DNA of 64,000 nucleotides from Clostridia bacterium (GCA_022790975.1 JAAVYF010000013.1:1-64000), one strand, 5' to 3'. Positions 9,209 to 19,295 are shown, counted from the first letter of the stretch. Notes: generated by a model not told the origin, from the letters alone. Translations and numbers: made by a program.

Positions 9209-11527
9209 ATGTACGAAAGGAATGCGATAGTTTTAGAGCGATATTTCGAAAAATGTTTTGGATTTGGTGAAGTAAATAATTTAAGAGAAAATTATTTAAA
9301 CTATCGAAAACTAGTTGAGAGTTTTGAAAGATATAGTTTAGCAATTACTGCTGAAAATAAAGCGATAGAAGAATTTAATAATGCAAGTAATGAAATTACT
9401 AAAATTCAAAAAACCCAAGAAAAACTATATAACAAAGGTGCCAAATTTGAATATAGTAGATATATAATTTTTAATAATATAAAAGAAAATCCAGATACAA
9501 TAGATAAATGTTTATCTCAAGTACAAATAGATGTTGAAAAAAATAATACCTCTTTAAAGGAATTAGGAGAAAAATTTGTAGCTGCTGTTATAACTTATAA
9601 TGAAAAAAAAGATATAATGGAAAATTGTCAGGAAGAAAGAGCAGATGCTAAGCAATGTTTTGAAAAAATTTTATCTGAAACTACTAATTGTTATAAAAAT
9701 ATATCTGAAGAAAAAATTTCATATGCAAAAGATTTTATTACTTCAGAAAACAAAGAAAATAAAAAAGAACTTGCTAATATTTTTACTGAGAATGGAAAAA
9801 ATGAAAGAAATCAATTTGATACAGATGTTATAGTTAATACAATAAATGTAAGTATTTCTATATATAAAATAGAAATGGACATATATATTACTGGATATGA
9901 TAGAACAGCAAAACTTTTAACAGAAATAGATACAGATACAGTAAAATTAGATAAACATAAAAAGTTTTATAATGATTCTAAAGTAAAATTAGAATTTATT
10001 AATGCTGAAAAGGATTATTTAGTACAATTTTTAGATAATGAAAGAATTACTGCAATATATGACAAAAAAACTCATAGAAAATTGATGTTAGAAGCTTGTA
10101 GAAATTTAAATAATGATTTAGAGCAAATAAATAAATTATATGATATTATACAAAAAGAAATTGCAGGAAGATATACAAAAAAACTATATAAAGAAAATTA
10201 TAATAGAGAATACTTAATAAATTTAGAAAGAACAGCAAATGATGTTAATTTAGAACAACCAAAAGTAAGAGCAAATGCTATTGCAGTTATGAATTTGAAT
10301 TATTGGAGAATAGATGGAATTAGAAGAATATATGAGGCATTTGATAATAATGTAAGTGTAGTTTATGAAAGAGATTTATCTGAATATAATCCACTTCCAG
10401 AACCTCCAAAATATAATATAGATGAATTAGAAAATGAATTAGAGATAAAAATAGAAGAAGTTAAAGAAGGGTTAGCTAAAAAGCAAGATGTAGAAACATT
10501 TTCAGAAAATACTAATGCTTATGTTAAAAAAGGTAAATATGGAGTTCTTAAATCTTCAAAAAAAGTTTTAGCAAATGCAATTTATATTTCTCTTCAAACA
10601 CATGAGTTTAGTGCAAAAACAAAAGTATTAAAAGGAAATGTTCAAGTAAAGGATAATCAAAGTAAAATAGAAAAGTTTGAAGAAGGCTCATATTTTGATT
10701 TAGATGCAAAAATGGCATCATTAGATTTATTTGATGAAGAGTTTGAAAATGAAGGGAAAAGTATTAAAAATGAAAAATTAGATTCTAAAACTAATAAAAA
10801 TAAATCTACTTCTAATATAGCAAAAGAAAGTAAAAAATTAGCTTCTTGTGAAACAAAAAATAAAGAACAAGAATCAAATTATGATATATTAAATCAAAAT
10901 AGTAAAAATAACTTAAATATAAAAGAACAATATATTAATTCTAATATATCAAATAATGAAAGACAAGATATCGATACTAATATATTAAATGATGAAACGC
11001 AAAATATTGAAATTAATATATTAAATGCTAGAGAGCAAGATAATGATTCTGATTTATTAAATAGTGAAAAACAAGATATTAATTCTGATACATTAAAAGA
11101 TAAAGTGCAAAATATTAAATCTAATAGAATAGATGAATTAAATGAAGATAATGACTTTGATGTAATAAATAATTATGAGCCAAAAGTTAATATTTTAAAT
11201 GAAAAGGCATCTGGTAAAGAAGATAGCTACATAAATAAAGAAGGTTCTAATATATCAAAGTCAAAGGTTAAAGAATCTGATAATATTTCTAAAAATACTG
11301 GTTTCAAAATTGAAGATACTATAAAAGAAAATTATGAAGATTTAGACGTGGAAGATGATGAAGATTATGATATAGAAGAATCAATTTTAGATTTATATTT
11401 TAGTGAGCAAAACTATGATCAAAAAAGAAAAGAAAAAGATAATAAAAAATTAGATGAAATTAATAAAACTGGTAGTATTTTCAAAAAAATAATAAAAATG
11501 AATTCAAAAAAGAAAAGAAAAGCTTAA
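9209..11527 (+). CDS. Large coiled-coil protein with low-complexity C-terminal half, unknown function
   Basis: 772 residues from the ATG after GGAGG (9196-9200). Residues 1-430 are highly charged and helical, coiled-coil-like, without signal peptide or membrane segment. Residues about 560-720 are asparagine/aspartate-rich with degenerate 17-20 residue repeats built on ILN/LLN.. .QD(I/N), followed by an acidic patch (DLDVEDDEDYD) and a lysine-rich tail. I do not recognise a family. It stands alone, with its own upstream gap and terminator. A structural or cytoskeletal-like role is possible but is a guess. Confidence 0.6.
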   Translation: MYERNAIVLERYFEKCFGFGEVNNLRENYLNYRKLVESFERYSLAITAENKAIEEFNNASNEITKIQKTQEKLYNKGAKFEYSRYIIFNNIKENPDTIDKCLSQVQIDVEKNNTSLKELGEKFVAAVITYNEKKDIMENCQEERADAKQCFEKILSETTNCYKNISEEKISYAKDFITSENKENKKELANIFTENGKNERNQFDTDVIVNTINVSISIYKIEMDIYITGYDRTAKLLTEIDTDTVKLDKHKKFYNDSKVKLEFINAEKDYLVQFLDNERITAIYDKKTHRKLMLEACRNLNNDLEQINKLYDIIQKEIAGRYTKKLYKENYNREYLINLERTANDVNLEQPKVRANAIAVMNLNYWRIDGIRRIYEAFDNNVSVVYERDLSEYNPLPEPPKYNIDELENELEIKIEEVKEGLAKKQDVETFSENTNAYVKKGKYGVLKSSKKVLANAIYISLQTHEFSAKTKVLKGNVQVKDNQSKIEKFEEGSYFDLDAKMASLDLFDEEFENEGKSIKNEKLDSKTNKNKSTSNIAKESKKLASCETKNKEQESNYDILNQNSKNNLNIKEQYINSNISNNERQDIDTNILNDETQNIEINILNAREQDNDSDLLNSEKQDINSDTLKDKVQNIKSNRIDELNEDNDFDVINNYEPKVNILNEKASGKEDSYINKEGSNISKSKVKESDNISKNTGFKIEDTIKENYEDLDVEDDEDYDIEESILDLYFSEQNYDQKRKEKDNKKLDEINKTGSIFKKIIKMNSKKKRKA

Positions 11528-11557
11528 AAGTGTTATAAATTTATAACACTTTTTTTA
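11527..11557 (+). terminator. Rho-independent terminator
   Basis: Perfect stem AAAGTGTTATAAA / TTTATAACACTTT followed by a T run, directly after the coiled-coil gene. Confidence 0.88.
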
Positions 11558-11612
11558 ATTTTTGAAACCAAATTACATTGTATATTGTTTTATAAATAGA
11601 AAGGAGTATTTT

Positions 11613-12083
11613 ATGGAAGCGAGTATAGAAAAAGTAATAGATAAATATTCTGATATGGTATATAGAATAGCGCTTACAAGAACTAAAACTGTGGAGAATG
11701 CAGAAGATATTTATCAAGATGTATTTTTAAAATATAGTGAAAAAAGGCCTAAGTTTAAAAATGAAGAGCATGAAAAAGCTTGGCTAATACGTGTTACAAT
11801 TAATTTAAGCAAAAATTTCAATAATTCTTCATGGAATAAAAGAGTAGTAAATTTAGATGAAAATTTAAAATTTGAAACAACTGAAGAAACAGAAGTATTT
11901 TCTATTGTTTGTAATCTTCCACAAAATTACAGAACCGTTATATATTTAATGTATTATGAAGGGTATAAACTAAATGAAGTTGCAAAGCTTTTAAAGAAAA
12001 AAGAAGGAACAATAAAAACATGGGCATTTAGAGCAAGACAAGCTTTAAAGGAAAATTTGAAGGGAGGATGGGACGATGAATAA
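11613..12083 (+). CDS. ECF-type RNA polymerase sigma factor
   Basis: 156 residues with sigma region 2 (YSDMVYRIALTRT..NAEDIYQDVFLKY, about residues 8-40) and region 4 helix-turn-helix (LPQNYRTVIYLMYYEGYKLNEVAKLLKKKEG.. near residues 100-145). The start at 11613 is chosen because AAAGGAG lies six bases before it. Its stop overlaps the next gene by eight bases, the usual arrangement of an ECF sigma factor with its membrane-bound regulator. Confidence 0.92.
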   Translation: MEASIEKVIDKYSDMVYRIALTRTKTVENAEDIYQDVFLKYSEKRPKFKNEEHEKAWLIRVTINLSKNFNNSSWNKRVVNLDENLKFETTEETEVFSIVCNLPQNYRTVIYLMYYEGYKLNEVAKLLKKKEGTIKTWAFRARQALKENLKGGWDDE

Positions 12084-14098
12084 TAAAGATAACTATAAAA
12101 AGGCGGTAAATCAAATTCATGTAAGAGATGAATTAAAACAAGAAACTAAAGAAAATTTAAAAAAATATAAGAATAAAAATATTTTAAAATTTGTAAATTA
12201 TACAGTATCATTAGCAGCAGTTGCAATACTTTCAATAACTGGATTAGTATTTTATAATAAAAAATTAGATGAAAATCTCTCAAAAAATAATTCTAATTTA
12301 AATTTTTCTAAAAAAGAAGATGTTAATGAAAATAAATTAGATTTTTTAGGAGTGAAAAAATTTGCAAGTGTTGATGAATTAAAATTAGTTTTAAAAGAAA
12401 ATACTATGAAAGATATTTATTTAAATGAAGCAGAAATTAGTAATGTAGATGACAACACAGATTCAACAGCTACAAATGGTTCATTAAAAAGAGATGATTA
12501 TTCTAGAACAAATAATCAGGTAGAAAATGTAGATGAAGCAGATATTGTAAAAACAGATGGTAAATATATTTATTATACAAAAAATGGAATTGTATATATA
12601 GTTGAGCCAGAAGAATTAAATATTGTTGCTAAAATTCAAGATGAGAAAGATGAATTTTATCCTAAAGAATTATTTATAAATGAGGATAAATTAGTTGTTT
12701 TAGGAAATACATTTGGTCAATATGATAATAAAAAAAGTGAAGATTACAGATATATAAGTATTGCACCTGCTTCAAATGCAACAGTTAGAGTTTATGATAT
12801 ATCTAATATTTCTTCTACTAATATGATTCGAGAAATTTCTTTAAAAGGCTATTATTTAAATTCTAGAATGATTGAAAATAATATATATTTTATAAGTTCT
12901 TGTGATGTTGGATGGTTTGAAAATTTTGATGAACTAAAAGAATCTGATATAACTCCATACTATAAAGATAGTAATATATCAAGTGAAAATCAACAAATAA
13001 ATGCAACAGATATATCATATTTTGATAATACAGAAAATTATAATTATATGCTAATTGCTGGATTTAATTTAAATACTAGTGAAGATGTTAATGTTGAAAC
13101 ATTTTTTGGAGCTGGAAGTAATGTATACTCAAGTGAAAATAATTTATATTTAGTAACTCCTAAATATTCATATAGTTCTATTTCATCTAGTAATATTTAT
13201 AAATTTAAGTTAGATAATGGAAACATTACGGCTGTATCTTTAGCGGAAGTTCCTGGATATGTAAATAATCAATTTTCAATAGATGAATATAAAGGAAATT
13301 TAAGAATTGCAACAACTATTTATAAAAATAATGCTAGTCCGATTTATGAAAATGATATAGAAAGAGAAACTACAATAACAACAACAATAGGAATAAATGA
13401 AAATTATACAAATCAAATTACAATTTTTGATGAAAATTTAAAACAGATAAGTTCTATTGAAAATATAGAAGATGGAGAAAAGATTTATGCAGTAAGATTT
13501 ATGGGAGATATTCGGATATGTTGTAACATTTGAGCAAGTTGATCCATTACTTGTAATAGATTTATCAGATCCAAATAATCCTGAAATAAAAGGAAAATTA
13601 GAAATACCAGGATATAGTAGTTATCTTCATCCATATGATTCAACTCACATTATAGGAATTGGTTACAATACTAAACCAAATGGTTATGGAGGAATAACTA
13701 CAGATACAATGAAAATGTCAATGTTTGATGTATCTGATTTAAATAATCCAAAAGAAATCTTCAATATAAGTGTAGGAGATGAATATACGTATTCAGAAAT
13801 TTTATACAATCATAAGGCATTATTATATAATAAAAATAAAGATTTAATAGGATTTCCAATAAAATGGTCTTATGGTAGAAATGAAAGTTCAGGATTAATA
13901 CTATATAAAATAGATTTAGAAAATAATAAATTTATAGAAAATTCAGATTTAATTGAATCAGGATATGTAAGTTATGAAAATCAAATTCAAAGAGCAATAT
14001 ATATAGAAAATGTATTATATACTTTAGCTCCAGAAAGAATTTCATCATATGATTTGGAATCATTTAAGCAATTAAATAGGATTGAATTAGATTATTAA
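12076..14098 (+). CDS. Membrane-anchored beta-propeller domain protein, one +1 site (13513)
   Basis: About 673 residues after skipping the C at 13513. A short cytoplasmic segment (1-33) and one transmembrane helix (about 34-55) precede an extracytoplasmic C-terminal beta-propeller family domain, with the typical entry NNQVENVDEADIVKTDGKYIYY. At the site the protein reads VRFMGDI-G-YVVTFEQVDPLLVID, the most conserved part of this family; the unshifted frame stops six codons later at TGA. Overlap with the sigma gene and the N-terminal architecture suggest it acts as or with an anti-sigma factor; that is inference. Confidence 0.85.
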
Positions 14099-14172
14099 AA
14101 ATCTCTCGTTCTAATATAATCTCCAAATGAATACACTTAAACATAAAAGTATTCGTTTGGAGGTTTTGCATT

Positions 14173-14442
14173 ATGAAAGGGCAATCTATTGAAGAGCGTG
14201 CTGTCAATTTAGCACATTATATTATAGATACTAAAGATACTGTTAGAGGTGCTGCTACGAAGTTTGGAATATCAAAGTCAACAGTACATAAAGATGTTAG
14301 CCAAAGACTAATAAATATTAATTATGCTTTAGCATTAGAGGTTAGAAAAATATTAGATGAAAATAAAGCAGAAAGACATTTAAGAGGTGGAATGGCAACT
14401 AAACTAAAATACAAAAATAGCAATAAGAAAGAAAAAATATAA
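14173..14442 (+). CDS. spoIIID: Sporulation transcriptional regulator SpoIIID
   Basis: 89-residue helix-turn-helix protein with the family hallmark sequence IIDTKDTVRGAATKFGISKS (about residues 20-39) followed by TVHKDVSQRL and a basic C-terminal tail. SpoIIID switches mother-cell transcription from the sigma-E to the sigma-K programme. A ribosome site (TTTGGAGG) precedes the ATG. Just upstream a small inverted repeat (GAATAC..GTATTC, about 14128-14155) overlaps the leader. Confidence 0.96.
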   Translation: MKGQSIEERAVNLAHYIIDTKDTVRGAATKFGISKSTVHKDVSQRLININYALALEVRKILDENKAERHLRGGMATKLKYKNSNKKEKI

Positions 14443-14466
14443 AAAATAAATGAAGCAATGATTGCA

Positions 14467-14490
14467 AAAGGGCGACCAGAGTCGCCCTTT
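14467..14490. terminator. GC-rich bidirectional terminator
   Basis: Perfect 10-bp stem AAAGGGCGAC / GTCGCCCTTT with loop CAGA between convergent spoIIID and the small minus-strand gene. It is far more GC-rich than other hairpins here, so it probably arrived with that gene. Confidence 0.88.
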
Positions 14491-14504
14491 CATAAAGAAA
14501 AACA

Positions 14505-14711
14505 TCATGAAAAACTTTGAAATTCATCGTGCTGCTTGCGGAGCATGTCCCCCTTTTCTTTTAAGACCTCGAGTGTCCGCTCAAGGAACCTAATTTGTTC
14601 CTGATAGAAAGAACAAGGCCCTTCTAAGTTGGAGCTTATGATTGTCATTTCATGCTCATCGTTGACGTTAACTACGATTGTCATAACCCGTACATCTTTG
14701 TTTTCAGTCAT
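14505..14711 (-). CDS. Small acquired protein of unknown function
   Basis: 68 residues, MTENKDVRVMTIVVNVNDEHE.. with a charged helical C-terminal half (QEQIRFLERTLEVLKEKGD). No family recognised. A strong ribosome site AAAGGAG lies before ATG. Base composition and codon choice (CTC, GTC, CGC, AGC, CGG) differ sharply from surroundings. It contains two in-frame CGG codons (14577-14579 and 14688-14690) that fit arginine, unlike native genes here. Likely recent horizontal acquisition. Confidence 0.7.
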   Translation of the reverse strand: MTENKDVRVMTIVVNVNDEHEMTIISSNLEGPCSFYQEQIRFLERTLEVLKEKGDMLRKQHDEFQSFS

Positions 14712-14987
14712 GTTATTCTCCTTTCATCACATTAATATTAGTCTAACATAAAAAATATAGCATAGAATTAAGCTAAAGTCAATGATTAGTAAGCAGATGA
14801 GTATTTATAATAATTTTAGTAATATTTTATAGTGTGGTATATTAATATAAATAATAGTAAAAAAATTTAAATATATAATTAGTAATCAAAAAGATAATAA
14901 AATGTAATATAAAAGAAATAAATAGTGGATAAACTCTGCAAGTACTGATAACAGTTATATATACCAATCCAATTACAAAAACTGGTT

Positions 14988-15016
14988 TTGACAATCATAC
15001 AGACCTGTGTTATATT
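14988..15016 (+). promoter_or_regulatory. Sigma-A promoter of veg
   Basis: TTGACA (14988-14993), 17-base spacer, TATATT (15011-15016), about 80 bases before veg. The 280 bases further upstream, to the small minus-strand gene, show nothing else recognisable. Confidence 0.8.
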
Positions 15017-15096
15017 TTGAATAGATTTTATATGACAAAAAATAATAAATTTTGTCAAAAATCCAAAATATACATTAGAGGAATTAGGTGATTGTT

Positions 15097-15399
15097 ATGG
15101 GAATTTATAGATCAGAAATTTTAGATTTGAAGAAAAATATTGAAGGAAATGTTGGGCAACGAATAATTATCAAGGAGTCACCTGGAAAACGTAGTAAACC
15201 TCTTGAAAAATCGGCTATTATTGAAAATACATACAAAGATTATTTTAGAGTAAAATTTGAAGAAGCAAATAGAGTTGGTTCATATAATTATACAGATTTA
15301 TTTACTAGAACAATTGAAGTTAAAATAGACAATGGCAATGGGTTTGAACCTTTAATAGAACCACAAATAGAAGTTAAAAGAAGAAAAACTGCAGTATAA
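15097..15399 (+). CDS. veg: Veg protein
   Basis: 100-residue Veg (DUF1021) protein: LKKNIEGNVGQRIIIKESPGKRS.. and a C-terminal strand-rich half. Veg is widely conserved in Firmicutes and was linked to biofilm stimulation in Bacillus; its biochemical role is not settled. Start 15097 follows AGGTG at a normal distance. A near-consensus promoter lies upstream. Confidence 0.93.
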   Translation: MGIYRSEILDLKKNIEGNVGQRIIIKESPGKRSKPLEKSAIIENTYKDYFRVKFEEANRVGSYNYTDLFTRTIEVKIDNGNGFEPLIEPQIEVKRRKTAV

Positions 15400-15424
15400 A
15401 ATTTAAAGAAATAGGAATTATTTG

Positions 15425-15472
15425 AAAAATCCTCCATATAAATGAAGTAAAGAGCATTTAAGGAGGATTTTT
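15425..15472 (+). promoter_or_regulatory. Hairpin that is a terminator and covers the next ribosome site
   Basis: 11-bp perfect inverted repeat AAAAATCCTCC / GGAGGATTTTT with a 26-base loop. The 3' arm is the GGAGG ribosome site of the next gene (ATG at 15476) and is followed by T residues. It could end veg transcription, hide the start site, or both. Confidence 0.7.
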
Positions 15473-15475
15473 TGT

Positions 15476-16948
15476 ATGGATGTAATTGAAATAAACAAGA
15501 AGCAAATTGAAAAGAAAAAGGAAATTCAGGTAGTAGAAGATGTAATCGTTCCAGATGTTAAACCAGATATTGTTAGCATAATAGATACTAATAGTGTTAG
15601 TTATGCTTATAAGGTTGAAAAGATTGATGGAAAAATAAAAATTGATGGAAATTTAGATTGTTACATAGTTTATGTTTCAAGTGATGGTGATACTAGAGGA
15701 ATTCAATCAACATTTAATTTTTCAGATACTATAGAATCAAGCGAAATTAAAGAAAGTATGATTTTAAAGTATAAAATAGATGTTACAAAGGTAGAAACTA
15801 AAATTTTAAATGAAAGAAAATTAAATGTAATTAATAATTTAAATATTAGTTATGAATTATATGAAAAACAAAAACTAGAGATATCTAATGAATTTGAAAA
15901 TATTGAATGTTTACAAGTTCAGTCAAAAGATGTTAATTTGAATTCTGTTGTTGGCATAAATGTTGGAAAAGCACAAGTAAAAGAAGATTTAAAAGTTGAT
16001 AATATGGATAATATTGCTGAAATTTTAAAAGTTGATATTGTAGTAAAAAATAAAGAAACAAAAATAAGCTATAATAAAATTTTAGCTAAAGCAGAAGCTG
16101 AAATTTCAGTGATGTATTTGACAGAAGATAATAGAATTTCAAAATTTCAATCAGACTTTCCTATAATGAGTTTTATTGATTTAGAAAATGTAAAGGAAGA
16201 TAATACTTGTGACATTGATTATCAGATTAGAAATGTATTTTTAAAACCTAATTCAAGTGAAGAACATTCTATTTCTTGTCAAATTGATTTTGAACTTATA
16301 TGTGAAGCTTATGAAACAAGACAAATGAAAATTGTAAGTGATTTATATTCTTTAAAAAGTGATATAGAATTTAGTACTAAAGAAGTTGAAGCAGATTTAT
16401 CTTTAAAAAACAATGAAAATATTGTTGATATTACAGAAAAAATTGAGGTTCAAGAAATAAAAAGAGTTTTAGATATAGATGTTAATGGAAAAGTTTTAAA
16501 AAATGTAATAAGCACAGAAAATTCAAATTTAGAAGGTGAAATTGAATTAAAAATTTATTATGAACTTACTAGCAAAATGGGATTAAATGTAAAAACAGTT
16601 ACAGTTCCATTTATTACTAAAACTCCTTTAATACAAGACCCTATTGATGTAAATATAATAAAAAAAGAGTTTGATTCAGAAGAAAATAACGTAATAGTAA
16701 ATTTATCTTTAAATATATTTAGTAGAGTTTCTCAAAAGCAAAGTATAAATATAGTTGAGAATGTAAATGTAAAAGATATTGTAAATGCTGATGATTATAG
16801 TGTTGTGCTATATTTTGTAAAACCAGGTGATACTCTTTGGAATATTGCTAAAAAGTTTAGAGTTACAGTTGATAGTTTAGTAAAAGTAAATGATATTGAA
16901 AATCCAGATATGATTCATATAGGAGATAAATTATATGTTGTAAAATAG
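15476..16948 (+). CDS. DUF3794 (SPOCS) and LysM spore-coat type protein
   Basis: 490 residues. Repeated SPOCS/DUF3794 modules (N-terminal VVEDVIVPDVKPDIVSIIDT; further copies about 150-400) and a C-terminal LysM domain (about 442-489: VKPGDTLWNIAKKFRVTVDSL..IHIGDKLYV) that binds peptidoglycan. This domain pair is typical of clostridial spore-envelope morphogenetic proteins comparable in role to SafA/SpoVID. No signal peptide, consistent with assembly from the mother-cell cytoplasm. Its ribosome site lies inside a strong hairpin. Confidence 0.9.
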   Translation: MDVIEINKKQIEKKKEIQVVEDVIVPDVKPDIVSIIDTNSVSYAYKVEKIDGKIKIDGNLDCYIVYVSSDGDTRGIQSTFNFSDTIESSEIKESMILKYKIDVTKVETKILNERKLNVINNLNISYELYEKQKLEISNEFENIECLQVQSKDVNLNSVVGINVGKAQVKEDLKVDNMDNIAEILKVDIVVKNKETKISYNKILAKAEAEISVMYLTEDNRISKFQSDFPIMSFIDLENVKEDNTCDIDYQIRNVFLKPNSSEEHSISCQIDFELICEAYETRQMKIVSDLYSLKSDIEFSTKEVEADLSLKNNENIVDITEKIEVQEIKRVLDIDVNGKVLKNVISTENSNLEGEIELKIYYELTSKMGLNVKTVTVPFITKTPLIQDPIDVNIIKKEFDSEENNVIVNLSLNIFSRVSQKQSINIVENVNVKDIVNADDYSVVLYFVKPGDTLWNIAKKFRVTVDSLVKVNDIENPDMIHIGDKLYVVK

Positions 16949-16971
16949 TCATTATATAAGGTGGGAGATAA

Positions 16972-17670
16972 ATGGATAAAATTTATTCAAGACCAAGGAT
17001 AAGGATAAAAAATCCTAGAAAAATGACTAAAAAGCAGAAGTTTAAATTTATAATATATTTTATTTTAGTAGTGTTATTTATTTTTACAATATTTGTTATA
17101 AAATCCGCATATCCTATTTTTGTCGCTAGTTGCAGAAATAGTGCCAGTTCTATTGCAATCAATATATTAAATCAAGAAGTAAATGAAGTTATGCTTCAAT
17201 ATAATTATAATGATTTAGTAAATATTCAAAAAGATTTAGATGGAAATGTTTCTTATATAGAAGCTAGAATTATGCCAATAAATGAGATTATAGGAAAGAT
17301 TACTAATAATATTCAAAATAAACTTGATCAAAATAGTATGATTTCAGTAAAATTAAATTTTGGAAGTATTTCAGGAATTAGTGCTTTGTCAGTTATTAGT
17401 CCTCAATTTAAAATAGCATTAGAAAGAGCTGGTAATATAGAAACAGAAATAAAATCTGAGTTTACTTCAGTTGGAATTAATCAGACTTTACATAGAATAT
17501 ATTTAAATTTAACATGTACAGTAGATATTTTAACTCCATTTGAAAGTATAGGTAAAAGTATAACATCTCAAGTTCTTTTGACAGAAACAGTAATAGTAGG
17601 AACAGTTCCAGACACTTATTATAACTATGATAATTTAGGATTTGAAGATGTTTTAAATACATTAAGATAA
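16972..17670 (+). CDS. yunB: Sporulation protein YunB
   Basis: 232 residues. A basic N-terminus, one transmembrane helix (about 25-47) and the conserved YunB body (NSASSIAINILNQEVNE, VSYIEARIMPIN, IPLG-like region KLNFGSISG). YunB is a sigma-E controlled sporulation membrane protein. It follows the SPOCS/LysM gene by 23 bases with ribosome site GGTGGGAG. Confidence 0.88.
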   Translation: MDKIYSRPRIRIKNPRKMTKKQKFKFIIYFILVVLFIFTIFVIKSAYPIFVASCRNSASSIAINILNQEVNEVMLQYNYNDLVNIQKDLDGNVSYIEARIMPINEIIGKITNNIQNKLDQNSMISVKLNFGSISGISALSVISPQFKIALERAGNIETEIKSEFTSVGINQTLHRIYLNLTCTVDILTPFESIGKSITSQVLLTETVIVGTVPDTYYNYDNLGFEDVLNTLR

Positions 17671-17677
17671 ATAAAAT

Positions 17678-17715
17678 AAGAAGTAAAGAATTATTTTTTC
17701 TTTACTTCTTATTTT
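17678..17715 (+). terminator. Rho-independent terminator after yunB
   Basis: 13-bp perfect stem AAGAAGTAAAGAA / TTCTTTACTTCTT with a T-rich 3' flank. Confidence 0.85.
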
Positions 17716-17741
17716 TCTTGAAAATATGTATTTAATGTGAT

Positions 17742-17890
17742 AATATAAAAATGCAATATAAAGTTGTGATATAAAAATGTAATATAAAGTTGTGATATAA
17801 AAATGCAATATAAAGTTGTAATATAAAAATGCAATATAAAGTTGTAATATAAAAATGTAATATAAAGTTGTGATATAAAATTACAATAAA
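17742..17890. repeat. 26-bp tandem repeats, five full units and one partial
   Basis: Units of the form (G/A)ATATAAAAATG(C/T)AATATAAAGTTGT start at 17742, 17768, 17794, 17820 and 17846 with a degenerate sixth. They sit directly upstream of the next gene's ribosome site and differ at only two positions, suggesting recent expansion. Confidence 0.92.
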
Positions 17891-17927
17891 GAAAATGCAA
17901 TAATAAAAATTTAAGAAGGTAAATATT

Positions 17928-19220
17928 TTGAAAAAAGTAGGTAAATTTATAGCAGTATTTTTTATTTTATTGGGTGTATTTGTAACTTTACTTATAGTAA
18001 CTTCAATTTTTCCATCGAAATGGATAGAAAAAAATGTAAAAGAGTCTGCTAATATTTTAATAAAAGAAGGAAATAGAAAGAACATATTTTCTATTAGCAG
18101 TTTTCAGTATCAAGAATTTGATAATTATTCAGATGCTTTAATGATAAATACAGCATATTCGATAGATAATAAAACTCCATTATATTCTGCATTAACAGCA
18201 AAAAAAGATTATATACCAGGGGTAACTAAAACTATTAATGAAGATAAAGTTGGAGAACTTAGTTCAAGTTCTAAATATGAAGAGCATGATGAAGTGGCAG
18301 AGTTATTAGATACAGTAAATGGAGAAGCTCCAGAAGCTTTTGAATATGCAAAATATTGGCATGGTTATTTGGTAATATTAAGACCATTGCTTTTACTTTT
18401 TAATTATTGGCAAATAAGGATTTTATTAATAGTAATTTTATCTTTATTAGCAATATGGCTACTTTATTTAATTGCTACCAAAATAAGTAAAGCTATTGCT
18501 TCAATATTTTTTATAAGTTTAATACAAATAGAATATTTTTATATTGGGCTTAGTTTACTTAATTCATCTATGTTACTTATAATGATGATTTCATCAATTT
18601 TTTTAATAAAAAGATATAAAAAAATTAAGAATTTTTCTTTATTCTTTTTTGTAATAGGTATTTTAGTTGGATTCTTTGATTTGCTTGATATTCCGCTTAT
18701 TACATTTGGAGGACCATTAATTATATATTTTGTACTAAAGTGTAAATTGCAGAAAATAGAAATAAAAGAAGGAATTTTAGAAATTATAAAATTTGGAATT
18801 TTGTGGTTATTTGGATATGCATTAATGTGGATATCTAAATGGATTTTAATTGATATAGTATATGGAAGAAACATTTTATCTACTGCATTAGGACAAGTTT
18901 TATATAGAACAGTAGGTGAAAATATTTCACCATTAACTGCAATTAGTGTTAATTTACTAAAAACAGTAATACCAATAATTATTAATTTAATTTTATTAGA
19001 ATATTTATTAATGAGATATTGTAAAAAAATAACAAAAGAAAATTTAAGAAAATCAGTACTATTTTTTATAATTGCACTTATGCCAATAGTTTGGTATATA
19101 TTTTTAAGTAATCATTCATATTACCATTATTTTTTTACATATAGAATTTTATTTTTATCACAAGTTGCTATTCCAGTGGGATTATATATTGCTTGTGGAG
19201 AGCCAGAAGACATTAAATAA
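17928..19220 (+). CDS. Polytopic membrane protein of the envelope cluster, unknown function
   Basis: 430 residues. One N-terminal helix (about 7-29), a roughly 110-residue extracytoplasmic region (about 30-145) with QYQEFDNYSDALMINTAY, then about eight helices to the C-terminus. The layout resembles polysaccharide-related membrane transferases, but I recognise no catalytic motif. A TTG start at 17928 follows AGAAGG. It precedes the sulfatase-type and glycerophosphotransferase genes. Confidence 0.75.
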   Translation: MKKVGKFIAVFFILLGVFVTLLIVTSIFPSKWIEKNVKESANILIKEGNRKNIFSISSFQYQEFDNYSDALMINTAYSIDNKTPLYSALTAKKDYIPGVTKTINEDKVGELSSSSKYEEHDEVAELLDTVNGEAPEAFEYAKYWHGYLVILRPLLLLFNYWQIRILLIVILSLLAIWLLYLIATKISKAIASIFFISLIQIEYFYIGLSLLNSSMLLIMMISSIFLIKRYKKIKNFSLFFFVIGILVGFFDLLDIPLITFGGPLIIYFVLKCKLQKIEIKEGILEIIKFGILWLFGYALMWISKWILIDIVYGRNILSTALGQVLYRTVGENISPLTAISVNLLKTVIPIIINLILLEYLLMRYCKKITKENLRKSVLFFIIALMPIVWYIFLSNHSYYHYFFTYRILFLSQVAIPVGLYIACGEPEDIK

Positions 19221-19295
19221 ATGGTTTATAGGTAAAACCTTTATAAAAACCTAAATATTATATTAAGTAAGGTATAATTTTAATAGGTTAAATTT

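Noticed and set aside
12076..14098. Beta-propeller gene as decayed
   Set aside because: The frame change at 13513 is again a CGG in a conserved GYVVTFEQVDPL motif, and the downstream part is long and conserved.
17742..17890. 26-bp direct repeats as a CRISPR array
   Set aside because: The repeats are contiguous without spacers and there are no cas genes.
17709..18085. Minus-strand open frames over the 26-bp repeats
   Set aside because: They are by-products of the repeat and the antisense of the TTG-started membrane gene, and lack ribosome sites.
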